A DNA stretch of 22,003 nt from Spirochaeta sp. UBA2779 (GCA_002352375.1 DEIH01000236.1:2068-24070), one strand, 5' to 3'; counted from the stretch's first letter, positions 7,011-14,852 are shown. The notes: generated by a model from the sequence alone, not told the origin. A program made the numbers and translations.

Positions 7011-8527
7011 TGAAATCCTTTTTTTTCAGCATAACCTTTTGTGTTGCCCTTCTCTTCTTCTTTTCCTGCGCCGGTACTCCCCCTGTGGAGGATGCAGTCC
7101 CGGCTCCGGCCCCGGCAGCTGAATCTGAACTTGAGCCAGGCCATACAGAATCGCCTGAAATACCTGCAGATACAGAAAGTCTTCATGTTGTTGAAGCCTC
7201 AGCGTCCTCAGAGATACCTGTTATACCAGAAGCTTTCCCGGAGCTGGAAACCGCTGAACCTTCAACTGAAGTTTCAGCTGGAGTGGAGGAACCTTCTGTT
7301 CCGTTGAAAAGAGCAGGTGACAGTAAGTTGAAAAAGAGAATTGAAAAGCCACAGGAGCCAGATAAAATCGTATTTGACAAGCTTCTGGAACCCGCTAAAA
7401 TCGTAAATGAAAGCGAAGTGGAGCCGGCAGATGAGACGGCGGAGGATTTGGTAGATAAACCGGAAATCAGGGAAAATACAGCTCTATCCGCTTCGATACC
7501 TGTTCATGCCAACCCGCTGCTAGTTGAAGACCGGCCTTATCAGGCCGACGAGGAGATGGTTACTCCAGTTCCTGAGGCAGCTGCAGCCCCCGTAATCCCT
7601 GCAGTCCCTGCAGAGGAAGCGGTCAGCAGTCCATCTTCGGCTGTGCCCACTGAAACAGTTGAAACTGCTGTTCCCGAATTATTAGAAGATCCGGTTGTCT
7701 CGGCGGCATCTCCTTCCCGGCTGTTGGAAAGTCCAGGTGAATTTACCATTACTTTGGAGGGGCTTGGGTGGATTTTTCGATCGGACCGCTCAACACCTGG
7801 TTCCTGGCATTTTCTGGAACGGGATCTGAAGGGTAACTCCACCAACTTCCGGTTTTTATTCACCGAATCAGGTGACTGGAATCTGGTTTTTGAGCGACAG
7901 GATTTGTCCAGCGGCGGAAGCGAAGAGGCTTTTCGCAACGTTATAGTCGGTGAAGATGACGGGCTGCCGCATATCGATAATGGTCCTCTTCCCGAGAGTT
8001 ATGATAATTCCATTCCGGGAATGCTGCCGGGAGATTCGGAATCAAGAAACCTGGCAGCCCGGGATGCTGCAGAAAGTGGGAAATTTGATGATGCTATGAA
8101 ATTCTGGGAGATTGATGCGTCCCGGGATGATGAGGATGGCAGAAGAGCCCGGGCTGCACTTGTGGAAAGTGCCGTTCAGTCAGATTCCATTAATCCGCTG
8201 CTCACCTGGCTTCCCCGATACATGAATGAGAATCCTGAAAGTTCAGTTCTCGCAGATGCATTGGATATTTTTGAAGCTCAGGCGGGGTACGATGAGCAGA
8301 GCAGGATAATACTTGAGAAACTGGCAGTTTCGGATAAGGATAACAGGCAGGCTGAGTGGCTCTACCGATTGGCCTTGTATCTGGAAAAGCCCGGGGATAA
8401 CAGGAATCTGGATCGTTCAGCGGCCTTATATCAGGAAGTCATCAACAGCTGGCCGTTGAGTAAATGGCGGGACAGGTCGGAAGAGCGTCTGCTCTGGCTG
8501 CAGCGTCACTATTTCCGTGTCAGATAA
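7010..8527 (+). CDS. Large TPR-like lipoprotein with acidic Pro/Glu/Ala-rich linker
   Basis: 505 residues. A hydrophobic signal (residues 4-19) ends in FFSC|AG, a relaxed spirochaetal-type lipobox with the lipidated Cys at 20. Residues ~22-240 are low-complexity, rich in Pro, Glu, Ala, Val and Ser, and look like a flexible tether. A compact beta-rich domain follows (about 245-320, FTITLEGLGWIFR to EEAFRNVIV), then helix pairs from about 345 to the end (LAARDAAESGKFDDAMKFWEID, then a RSAALYQEVINSWPLSKW motif) typical of TPR/Sel1-like solenoids and reminiscent of BamD-like lipoproteins. It is probably a periplasm-facing scaffold anchored in a membrane. The start is ATG 7010 in a TAATG overlap; no separate ribosome site is visible. 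The gene closes the smc cluster; the ffh promoter follows after ~25 bp. Confidence 0.75.
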   Translation: MKSFFFSITFCVALLFFFSCAGTPPVEDAVPAPAPAAESELEPGHTESPEIPADTESLHVVEASASSEIPVIPEAFPELETAEPSTEVSAGVEEPSVPLKRAGDSKLKKRIEKPQEPDKIVFDKLLEPAKIVNESEVEPADETAEDLVDKPEIRENTALSASIPVHANPLLVEDRPYQADEEMVTPVPEAAAAPVIPAVPAEEAVSSPSSAVPTETVETAVPELLEDPVVSAASPSRLLESPGEFTITLEGLGWIFRSDRSTPGSWHFLERDLKGNSTNFRFLFTESGDWNLVFERQDLSSGGSEEAFRNVIVGEDDGLPHIDNGPLPESYDNSIPGMLPGDSESRNLAARDAAESGKFDDAMKFWEIDASRDDEDGRRARAALVESAVQSDSINPLLTWLPRYMNENPESSVLADALDIFEAQAGYDEQSRIILEKLAVSDKDNRQAEWLYRLALYLEKPGDNRNLDRSAALYQEVINSWPLSKWRDRSEERLLWLQRHYFRVR

Positions 8528-8550
8528 GCTTTTGTTACCCTTTACTCCCG

Positions 8551-8580
8551 TTGACTTATTCGCCCCGGGAACTGTATAAA
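8551..8580 (+). promoter_or_regulatory. sigma70-type promoter of the ffh-rplS operon
   Basis: TTGACT (8551-8556), an 18-bp spacer and TATAAA (8575-8580) preceded by TG. Predicted start near 8587, giving a short leader with a GGAAGAGGGGG ribosome region before ATG 8612. This is the best housekeeping promoter in the window and sits in the only real gap before the long forward gene run. Confidence 0.7.
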
Positions 8581-8611
8581 GTGTGAACGCCCGGAAGAGG
8601 GGGCGGCAGCT

Positions 8612-9949
8612 ATGCTTGAAAAACTGACAGAAACATTTTCCGGAATTGCCCGGCGTATGTCGGGAAACTCCCGAATCAGTGAAAATAATATCAGAGAAGC
8701 TGTAGAAGAGATTAAAACAGCTCTTCTGGAAGCCGATGTGAACCTTAGGGTTGTCCGGCGTCTGGTTAACCGAACTACTGAAGAAGCTCTGGGTGAAAGG
8801 GTTCTTAAGTCAGTTAATCCTGGTCAGCAGTTCATTAAAATTGTTCACGATAAAATTGTCGCCCTTTTGGGAGACGGAGCTGCCGAACTGGAACTTAAAG
8901 GCCCGGATACCGTTTCGGTTATCCTTATGGCCGGCCTTCAGGGTTCTGGTAAAACCACCACTGCGGCAAAACTGGCACTAAGACTCAAAGGTGAAGGCCG
9001 CAGGGTACTTCTTGCCGCCGCCGACCTGACAAGACCGGCCGCTGCCGATCAGCTATCTGTTCTCGCCGAACAGGTTGGTGTCGCCATATACCGGGAAGAC
9101 GGCAGCAAACCGGAAAAAGTAGCGAAGAATGCCTATAAAAAGGCTAAAAAAGAACAGTACAACGTTCTTATTGTCGATACAGCCGGCCGTATGCAGGTGG
9201 ACGACGAATTGATGAAGGAAATCCGTCGGGTTAAAGACGGTGTGAATCCTGATGAGGTTCTGCTGGTTGCCGATGCGATGACCGGACAGAATGCTGTTGA
9301 AATAGCAAAGAGTTTTGACGAAACCCTGAATATTACCGGTATTGTTTTAAGCAAGTTTGACTCTGATGCCAGGGGTGGTGCGGCCTTATCTTTTAAAAGT
9401 ATTATCGGGAAACCGGTAAAATTCATCGGTGTCGGTGAGAAAATTGAGAATCTTGAACCTTTTTATCCTGAACGTATCGCCTCCCGTATTCTCGGAATGG
9501 GAGATGTTGTTTCCCTTGTTGAAAAAGTTCAGGAAACCATCGAAACTGATGAAGCGGAAAAACTTCAGGAAAAGATGGCCAAATCCACCTTTACCCTTGA
9601 AGACTATCTGGATCAGTTTGCCAGAATGAGAAAGATGGGCAGTATGCAGTCTCTCCTTGAAATGATACCGGGAATGGCTGGTCAGATCGACGAATCCAAG
9701 CTTGATGAGAAGCAATGGAAGAGAGAAGAGGCTATTATACTCTCCATGACCTTGGAAGAAAGACGGAATCACCGTATAATCGGCCCGCCCCGGAGAAAAC
9801 GAATTGCAAGGGGCAGTGGTACCAGTGTTTCAGCGGTGAACAGATTGTTGAAGAATTTTGACAAGTCCAGAACCATGATGCGGAAGATGGCCAAGAATAA
9901 GAAAATGCAGCAGCAGCTCATGGGCGGCATGGCCGACCCAAAAATATAG
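8612..9949 (+). CDS. ffh: Signal recognition particle GTPase Ffh (SRP54)
   Basis: Co-translational targeting of membrane and secreted proteins: binds 4.5S RNA and signal sequences and docks with FtsY. The 445 residues match the usual size. The N domain is residues 1-~90; the G domain has GLQGSGKTTT (108-117), AADLTRPAAADQL, DTAGR (189-193), and SKFD (247-250) in place of the usual TKxD guanine-specificity motif. The Met-rich M domain (~300-445) carries the RNA-binding stretch PPRRKRIARGSG and the C-terminal Met/Gln-rich helix. SKFD keeps the Lys and Asp, so GTP binding should be intact. It is first gene of the operon, with its own promoter and a clear ribosome site. Confidence 0.97.
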   Translation: MLEKLTETFSGIARRMSGNSRISENNIREAVEEIKTALLEADVNLRVVRRLVNRTTEEALGERVLKSVNPGQQFIKIVHDKIVALLGDGAAELELKGPDTVSVILMAGLQGSGKTTTAAKLALRLKGEGRRVLLAAADLTRPAAADQLSVLAEQVGVAIYREDGSKPEKVAKNAYKKAKKEQYNVLIVDTAGRMQVDDELMKEIRRVKDGVNPDEVLLVADAMTGQNAVEIAKSFDETLNITGIVLSKFDSDARGGAALSFKSIIGKPVKFIGVGEKIENLEPFYPERIASRILGMGDVVSLVEKVQETIETDEAEKLQEKMAKSTFTLEDYLDQFARMRKMGSMQSLLEMIPGMAGQIDESKLDEKQWKREEAIILSMTLEERRNHRIIGPPRRKRIARGSGTSVSAVNRLLKNFDKSRTMMRKMAKNKKMQQQLMGGMADPKI

Positions 9950-9963
9950 AAGCAGAAATACCC

Positions 9964-9994
9964 GGAGACTGTTGAATCAGTCTCCTTTAAGGAG
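9964..9994 (+). promoter_or_regulatory. Hairpin next to, and competing with, the rpsP ribosome site
   Basis: GGAGACTG (9964-9971) and CAGTCTCC (9978-9985) form a perfect 8-bp stem with a 6-nt loop. The same CTCC (9982-9985) can instead pair with GGAG (9991-9994), which is the Shine-Dalgarno core of rpsP. The two pairings are mutually exclusive: the long hairpin leaves the ribosome site free, the short one hides it. It may also act as a processing or mRNA-stability element between ffh and rpsP. No T-run follows, so it is not a strong terminator. Confidence 0.5.
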
Positions 9995-10002
9995 TTGAAT
10001 TC

Positions 10003-10254
10003 ATGAGCGTAAAGATCAGACTGAAGAGGATGGGCACAAAAAAACGTCCTTATTACCGTATTGTCGTTATGGACTCCCGGGCACCCCGGGATGGACGTGC
10101 TATTGAAGAGGTGGGGCTCTATCACCCCATTGAAGCTGAAGGCAAACAGGTTTCTCTCAAAGAGGACAAGGTGAAGGAATGGCTCGGCAAAGGTGCCCGC
10201 CCTACCATTACCGTAAAACGTCTGTTGAATAAGAACAACATCACCATCAAGTAG
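10003..10254 (+). CDS. rpsP: Small-subunit ribosomal protein bS16
   Basis: An 83-residue protein of normal length. The N terminus VKIRLKRMGTKKRPYYRIVVMDSRAPRDGR is the diagnostic bS16 signature, followed by E.VGLYHP. It binds 16S rRNA early in 30S assembly. It has a strong AAGGAG ribosome site (9989-9994) eight bases before ATG 10003. It lies between ffh and the KH-domain gene, as in many bacteria, and is the first gene after the leader hairpin. Confidence 0.97.
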   Translation: MSVKIRLKRMGTKKRPYYRIVVMDSRAPRDGRAIEEVGLYHPIEAEGKQVSLKEDKVKEWLGKGARPTITVKRLLNKNNITIK

Positions 10255-10261
10255 GCTGGAT

Positions 10262-10495
10262 ATGGAAAAAGATCTGGTTGAATTCATTGCTCGATCTCTT
10301 GTCGATGAACCGAAACAGGTTGAAGTGGCAATGATTGAGGGTGAAAAATCGACAATTCTGGAGCTTAAAGTTGCAGAGGATGATATCGGAAAAGTAATCG
10401 GCAAGCACGGTCGAATTGCAAAAGCGGTCCGTACCATCCTCAGTGCCGCTTCCAGTAAGTCGGGTAAGCGCTTTGTTCTGGAAATTCTTGACTGA
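10262..10495 (+). CDS. khpA: KH-domain RNA-binding protein KhpA
   Basis: 77 residues, essentially one KH domain, with the RNA-contacting GxxG loop as GKHG (47-50) in DIGKVIGKHGRIAKAVRTIL. This YlqC/KhpA family binds RNA broadly, often with KhpB, and is linked to ribosome maturation and cell division in Gram-positive bacteria. Gene position between rpsP and rimM is the usual one. It begins 7 bp after the rpsP stop with only a weak ribosome site, so translation is probably coupled to rpsP. Confidence 0.93.
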   Translation: MEKDLVEFIARSLVDEPKQVEVAMIEGEKSTILELKVAEDDIGKVIGKHGRIAKAVRTILSAASSKSGKRFVLEILD

Positions 10496-10509
10496 CCTGC
10501 AGGTTACCA

Positions 10510-11022
10510 ATGGATTTAATCGCTATCGGTACAGTTCGAACCGCCTGGGGTGTTAATGGCTGGCTGAAGCTGAAAAGCTTTTCCGGGGAGTGGGATCACT
10601 ATTCCACACTGGAAAATGTTACCCTCAGAAACCGGCACAACCTTAGAGATAAAACTTATCAGGTGGAAGGGTTCCGGATGCTTCAGAGCGGTGGTTTAAT
10701 CAAGTTGGCGGGAATTGATAACCCGGAAGAAGGCAAACTTTTAGCAGGTAGCGAACTGTTGGTTCCCAGGGAGCTGGGAGCGGCCTTGAAAGAGAACGAA
10801 TGGTATCTGAGCGATCTGGTGGGATTGGCACTGGTTAATCCTGAAGGGTCGGTACTCGGTGAAATCACCGGTATCGTTGAATCCGCTGATGATTTACTGG
10901 AAATAAGGAAGACGGATGGGAAAAACATTCTCATTCCCTTTCGTTCCGGTTTTGTCGATGAGCCTGATATCGGAAAAGGTGTACTTGTCCTGACGGCTCT
11001 CTGGCTGATGGACAAGACGTGA
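10510..11022 (+). CDS. rimM: 16S rRNA processing / 30S maturation factor RimM
   Basis: 170 residues, normal for the family. The N-terminal RimM barrel opens with IAIGTVRTAWGVNGWLKLKSFS (here IGTVRTAWGVNGWLKL) and the C-terminal PRC-barrel contains EWYLSDLVGLALV, LGEITGIVES, DDLLEI and ILIPF. It binds uS19 and helps mature the 30S head. It ends in a GTGA overlap with trmD, a sign of coupled translation. Confidence 0.95.
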   Translation: MDLIAIGTVRTAWGVNGWLKLKSFSGEWDHYSTLENVTLRNRHNLRDKTYQVEGFRMLQSGGLIKLAGIDNPEEGKLLAGSELLVPRELGAALKENEWYLSDLVGLALVNPEGSVLGEITGIVESADDLLEIRKTDGKNILIPFRSGFVDEPDIGKGVLVLTALWLMDKT

Positions 11023-11747
11023 AGTTTACGGTTTTAAGCCTGTTCCCCGGTATACTCAGGGGGTTTTTTGATGACTCCATTATGTCTAAAGCTGTCAGGC
11101 GCGGACTTGTGGATTACGAACTTGTCAACATACGTGATTATGCGTATGATAGGCACCGCGTTTGCGATGACTCCCCTTATGGGGGAGGTGCAGGTATGGT
11201 TCTCAAACCGGAACCACTGTCCCGTGCTCTGGATGCTGTAGGCGCAGCGGGTAAAAGAGTGGTTTTTCCTACCCCCTCGGGACGTCCTTTTACACAGGAT
11301 GTTGCCAGGGACCTCTCCGGTGAGGAAGAACTGATTTTTATCTGCGGACGTTATGAAGGAATCGATCAGCGGGTTATCAACCTGTACGTCGACGACGAGA
11401 TATCCATTGGTGACTATGTTATCTCTTCCGGAGAGATATCAACACTGGTTATGGTGGATGCGATATACCGTCTGCTGGACGGCGTGATTACGAGGGAATC
11501 CCTGGAAGAGGAGAGTTTTACTCAGCCTCTGCTTGAATATCCTCATTTTACACGTCCGGAAGACTTTAGAGGACTTCGGGTTCCGGAGATCCTGCTTGGA
11601 GGTCATCATGCAAATATTGAGGCGTGGCGTCTGAGACAAAGGGTGGAAAAAACCCTGAAAAACCGCCCCGATCTGCTAGAAGCCGACGGGGTAAGTGAAG
11701 AGATACGACGAATCAGCGATGAGCTGCGAGGGACGTCGGAAGGATAA
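11019..11747 (+). CDS. trmD: tRNA (guanine-37-N1)-methyltransferase TrmD
   Basis: Methylates G37 next to the anticodon, preventing +1 frameshifts. The 242 residues begin with the family's KFTVLSLFPGIL and include YDRHRVCDDSPYGGGAGMV, the deep-trefoil-knot SAM site ICGRYEGIDQRV, EISIGDYVISSGE, and LLEYPHFTRPEDFRG.RVPEILLGGHHANI. All diagnostic motifs are intact. The start codon is GTG (11019), overlapping the rimM stop by 4 bp. The last bases contain the rplS ribosome site. Confidence 0.97.
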   Translation: MKFTVLSLFPGILRGFFDDSIMSKAVRRGLVDYELVNIRDYAYDRHRVCDDSPYGGGAGMVLKPEPLSRALDAVGAAGKRVVFPTPSGRPFTQDVARDLSGEEELIFICGRYEGIDQRVINLYVDDEISIGDYVISSGEISTLVMVDAIYRLLDGVITRESLEEESFTQPLLEYPHFTRPEDFRGLRVPEILLGGHHANIEAWRLRQRVEKTLKNRPDLLEADGVSEEIRRISDELRGTSEG

Positions 11748-11751
11748 TTAT

Positions 11752-12123
11752 ATGGATGTGATTAAAGCCATTGAGACCGAGCAGATTAAAGACGGTGCAG
11801 AAAACTTTCGCATTGGGGACACCGTTAAAGTACATTACCGGATTGTTGAAGGTAAGACTGAGCGTGTTCAGGTATATGAAGGTTTGGTGATTGCCGCCAA
11901 CAACAGTGGTATCAGCCGGACCGTTACTGTAAGGAAGATTTCCTACGGTGTCGGTGTTGAGCGTATTTTCCCAGTTAATTCTCCCCGTGTAGAAAAATTT
12001 GAAGTTATCAGGCATGGTAAAGTTCGCCGGGCCAAGCTTTATTACATGCGTAACCGCATCGGTAAGAAAGCTACCAAAGTTAAAGAGCTCATCAGAAGCA
12101 AAAAACAGAAAGCTGCCGGCTAA
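11752..12123 (+). CDS. rplS: Large-subunit ribosomal protein bL19
   Basis: 123 residues starting at ATG 11752 after GGAAGG (11738-11743). The frame is open further upstream, but bL19 proteins begin at this MDVIKAIE.EQIK. Signature stretches: F.IGDTVKVHYRIVEGKTERVQVYEGLVIA, SGISRTVTVRKISYGVGVERIFPVNSP and GKVRRAKLYYMR.RIGKKATKVKE. It lies at the 30S-50S interface. It sits 4 bp after trmD. Confidence 0.97.
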   Translation: MDVIKAIETEQIKDGAENFRIGDTVKVHYRIVEGKTERVQVYEGLVIAANNSGISRTVTVRKISYGVGVERIFPVNSPRVEKFEVIRHGKVRRAKLYYMRNRIGKKATKVKELIRSKKQKAAG

Positions 12124-12139
12124 TCCTTTCAGGGGGAAT

Positions 12140-13108
12140 ATGCCAGTTCCTGTTAGTGAAAATTTTCATCTCATCAATATAAACACCGGGGACAGGTTTC
12201 GCCCCGGTGATGTTGTTTCTGCCAGGATTAAGGCCGTTCTTCCTAACGGCCGTTTCCGTCTTCACTGTAATGGCCGGATACTCACGGCTAAAAGTTCTCT
12301 TTCTTTTCGAACAGGCGAATTGATTCGCGGTAGAGTTGAGCAGACCGACAGAGGCATATTCCTGCATCTTCTCGCCGGTGATTCAAAAGGAATTCGGGAC
12401 TCTTCTTCTTTAGAAATGCCAAAAACAATGCTCTTTGCTGCTCTTCTGAGGGCCGGGTTGCCCTTTTCAGGGGATGCTGAAACCCAGCGGAGAGTTGCTC
12501 TGTTGAACCGAACCAGAGGCTCTCAGCGGCGTGTGGCGCGACTTTATGCAGAGTTACTGGCAAAGGGCAGCGATCCTGGGGCCGCATTTTTAGAGACTGT
12601 CGACAGAATGCTTTCAGACGGCGGTGATGGACGGGGATCCAAGCGCTGGCCGTCATCTCCAGGCAGTGAAGAGCTGCAGGGCGAATTCTGCGGTGATTCT
12701 GCTGAAGATTCTGAGATGGTCGATAAATCTGATACACTTTTAACTCTTATCAGCAATGTTCCAGGGAAAAATGATACATGGATGTTCAAACGTCTCATAC
12801 GGCAGCTTGGAGAGGGGAAACTTCGTATTGTGTGGAAAATCCGCCATGGAATGAACCCGGCACTGGCGTTAACAGTTTATGATGGAGAAAGAACATTTGA
12901 GTTTCTATTGGAAGGGCTCGAACAAACCCGGATGGCGGTTTATGCTGGTGGCGAAGTGGATATCGATGAAAAAAGATGGAATGTATTTCGTGAAACCCTG
13001 GCTTTGATGAATGTCAATGTTGATGATACACTTTTACCTATCAGCAGGAGTGATGGATTCACACCCGGATCCGACAAAGTGCTGCAGGATCTGGAGGGTA
13101 GGGTATGA
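12140..13108 (+). CDS. FliK-like protein paired with an FlhB-tail protein
   Basis: 322 residues from ATG 12140 (GGGGG ribosome site at 12132-12136; the frame is open upstream into rplS, but there it only shadows rplS). Residues ~10-80 form a beta domain (GDRFRPGDVVSARIKAV, GRILTAKSSLSFRTGELIRGRV) of the type that opens many FliK/hook-length-control relatives. The centre (~95-160) is helical. After an acidic Ser/Gly linker, the C-terminal ~100 residues (LIRQLGEGKLRIVWKIR, ALALTVYDGERTFEFLLEG) resemble the Flg_hook fold, though distantly. It overlaps by 4 bp the FlhB-like gene; FliK contacts FlhB in switching flagellar export from hook to filament. The order matches the B. subtilis ylqG-ylqH arrangement as I recall it. 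The family call is inference from weak similarity and context. Confidence 0.5.
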   Translation: MPVPVSENFHLININTGDRFRPGDVVSARIKAVLPNGRFRLHCNGRILTAKSSLSFRTGELIRGRVEQTDRGIFLHLLAGDSKGIRDSSSLEMPKTMLFAALLRAGLPFSGDAETQRRVALLNRTRGSQRRVARLYAELLAKGSDPGAAFLETVDRMLSDGGDGRGSKRWPSSPGSEELQGEFCGDSAEDSEMVDKSDTLLTLISNVPGKNDTWMFKRLIRQLGEGKLRIVWKIRHGMNPALALTVYDGERTFEFLLEGLEQTRMAVYAGGEVDIDEKRWNVFRETLALMNVNVDDTLLPISRSDGFTPGSDKVLQDLEGRV

Positions 13109-13368
13109 AGGAGCTGAAGGCTGCTGCTTTAAAGTATGAAATGGGTGATTATTCACCGAAGGTGCTCGCCCGGGGAACCGGGATATCAGCAGAGATACTG
13201 AAGAGGATAGCCGGAACAAACGATATCCCCATCGTTGAGTCTCCCATTCTTGCCGATTCTCTTTCTCGGTTGAACCCTTTTGATTATGTTCCTGAAAAGT
13301 ATTGGATAGCCATTGCTGAAATCCTGAAGTTTGTTTATGAAACTAGAGGAAACGATGAATTACATTAA
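13105..13368 (+). CDS. FlhB C-terminal-domain protein (FlhX/YlqH type)
   Basis: 87 residues matching only the cytoplasmic tail of the flagellar export switch FlhB/YscU: AALKYEMGDYSPKVLARGTGISAEILKRIAGTNDIPIVESPILADSL, then YVPEKYWIAIAEILKFVY. The four-helix membrane part and the self-cleaving NPTH loop are absent; the protein starts just after where NPTH would be. Stand-alone tails of this kind occur in B. subtilis (YlqH), Borrelia and others, and can partly stand in for the cleaved FlhB tail. It overlaps the FliK-like gene by 4 bp and the HD-GYP gene by 14 bp, a tight three-gene module inside a ribosomal operon. Confidence 0.85.
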   Translation: MKELKAAALKYEMGDYSPKVLARGTGISAEILKRIAGTNDIPIVESPILADSLSRLNPFDYVPEKYWIAIAEILKFVYETRGNDELH

Positions 13369-14503
13369 AGTTGATGATTTGAAGGCCGGACAGACTTTTA
13401 CCCATCCGGTCTATATTGAGGATGATACAATTTTCATTCCCGCTGGTGTTCCTGTAAGGGATAAAGATCTGGAACGCCTGAGTTCATGGCGTGTGGAACA
13501 GGTGGAAACTGAAGGTGTTGCCAGGGATATGGACGAGTTTGACGGAGCTCCGGAGAACATGTGGGGTTTGCCTGCCGATGAAGAACTCTTCTCCTTTTAC
13601 AACAAAATAATTGACAAGGTTGATGATATACTCAACCGCATCCGGAATCTGGATAGAGTTACTGAAAAAGAGATTGAAGAAATCGTCTCATCCCTGATTG
13701 AAAAAGTTGAGGAAAAGAAGGTTGATGCTATCCGTTTGGTCCTGACTAACAGCTCAAACTCCAAGAATCTTGCTAAAAGCGCCGTAAATAACGGTCTTTT
13801 GGCCATTACCGTCGGGATTTCTCTTAACCGGCCGAGGCATAAGCTCTTTCAGCTCTGCAGCGGTGCGCTGCTCCACGATGTGGGTATGCAGCGTGTACCT
13901 CAGGATATTATTTCTTTGGGCAGAGAGTTGGATGCACAGGAACTGAAAACTCTGAAAACGCACCCGGTTTACTCTTATCGGATTATCAACAGGGAGCTTC
14001 AGCTTTCAGAAGAAATTGCCCAGATAGCCCTGCAGCATCATGAACGCTGGGATGGCAACGGCTATCCCCAGGGACTCAAAGGAACTGAAATACTCTTTGA
14101 AGCCCGGATCGTTTCTGTAGCTGATGCTTTCGAAGCAATGGTTTCAGAACGTCCGTGGCGAAATTCCATGATCGGTTATGAGGCGATGAAATCCATACTC
14201 AGTGATAATCAGCGGAGATTTGACCCGGAAATTGTTACAATATTTATCAGAGCAATGGGATTGTATCCTGTCGGGAGCCTTGTTCTCCTTTCCGACGGCA
14301 GTATAGGCCGGGTTGTCAGTTCCAGCGAAGATGCGCCGCTGAGACCGGAGATTATTATACTTATCAACAGTGCCGGCAGGGAGTTTAAAGGTGATACAGG
14401 TCCGTCAATAGACCTTCTGAATAATAAGAATCTCTTTATTGCAAGGGCTCTTGATATAAAAAGCCTCATAGAAAAGACAATGTCAAAAAGTGACAAGCGC
14501 TAA
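13355..14503 (+). CDS. HD-GYP domain cyclic-di-GMP phosphodiesterase
   Basis: 382 residues from ATG 13355 (AGAGGA ribosome site). Residues 1-~60 form a short N-terminal domain (IKVDDLKAGQTFTHPVYI...) common in stand-alone HD-GYP proteins. The HD-GYP domain spans about 150-300: LLHDVGM (H174, D175), THPVYSYRII, HHERWDGNGYP (GYP 236-238), GLKG and VADAFEAMVSERPWR. All metal and c-di-GMP contact motifs expected for an active hydrolase (c-di-GMP to pGpG or GMP) are present. A ~90-residue C-terminal beta domain (GLYPVGSLVLLSDGSIGRVVS) follows. There is no receiver domain or membrane span, so the input signal is unknown. It overlaps both neighbours. Confidence 0.9.
   Translation: MNYIKVDDLKAGQTFTHPVYIEDDTIFIPAGVPVRDKDLERLSSWRVEQVETEGVARDMDEFDGAPENMWGLPADEELFSFYNKIIDKVDDILNRIRNLDRVTEKEIEEIVSSLIEKVEEKKVDAIRLVLTNSSNSKNLAKSAVNNGLLAITVGISLNRPRHKLFQLCSGALLHDVGMQRVPQDIISLGRELDAQELKTLKTHPVYSYRIINRELQLSEEIAQIALQHHERWDGNGYPQGLKGTEILFEARIVSVADAFEAMVSERPWRNSMIGYEAMKSILSDNQRRFDPEIVTIFIRAMGLYPVGSLVLLSDGSIGRVVSSSEDAPLRPEIIILINSAGREFKGDTGPSIDLLNNKNLFIARALDIKSLIEKTMSKSDKR
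14261..14282 (+). repeat. 22-bp near-identical dispersed repeat, copy 2
   Basis: Matches 3781-3802 at 21 of 22 positions. Here it is coding, reading through LYPVGSL of the HD-GYP protein's C-terminal domain. Confidence 0.6.
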
Positions 14504-14837
14504 GAAGGGGCTGGAAGGAGAAAATAAAGCTGTTCGCTATCTGGAAGACAGCGGATATGAAATTTTAGAAAGACGATTCAGGTCTGGGCCCGGAGAGGTC
14601 GATATTATAGTCAGAAAGAAAAATGTTGTTGTCTTTGTTGAGGTGAAAACCTGGGATGTACTGGGAGTGGAGAGCCTGGAGCATTCTGTCGATTCACGGA
14701 AACGTGGAAAGATTAAGAGAACTGCATCACTTTTTCTGATTCGTCATCCAGAACTCGGCGGTTGCCGTATACGTTTCGATTTGATTTTTTTGTCACGGAG
14801 GATGGAGAAGTTGGATCATTGGGAACATGCGTTTTAG
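14490..14837 (+). CDS. YraN/UPF0102 family endonuclease-fold protein
   Basis: 115 residues starting with GTG 14490, overlapping the HD-GYP gene by 14 bp. It has the restriction-endonuclease-like core of the UPF0102 family: KKGLEGENKAVRYLEDSGYEIL, R..GEVDIIV, VVVFVEVKT (the D...E-x-K nuclease triad) and a closing CRIRFDLIFL strand. Family members commonly lie near rnhB, rplS or trmD; the biochemical role is poorly established. Length and motifs are typical. Confidence 0.9.
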   Translation: MTSAKKGLEGENKAVRYLEDSGYEILERRFRSGPGEVDIIVRKKNVVVFVEVKTWDVLGVESLEHSVDSRKRGKIKRTASLFLIRHPELGGCRIRFDLIFLSRRMEKLDHWEHAF

Positions 14838-14852
14838 GGAGAAGGAGCTCCA

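Noticed and set aside
8612..9949. SKFD in place of TKxD as a sign that Ffh is defective
   Set aside because: The Lys and Asp that contact guanine are kept and every other motif is intact, so it is a tolerated variant.
11695..11751. Upstream ATG extending rplS by 19 residues
   Set aside because: bL19 proteins start at MDVIKAIE; the extension lies within trmD and the ribosome site precedes 11752.
11999..12139. Upstream start for the FliK-like gene inside rplS
   Set aside because: The extension merely re-reads rplS in another frame; ATG 12140 follows a G-rich ribosome site.
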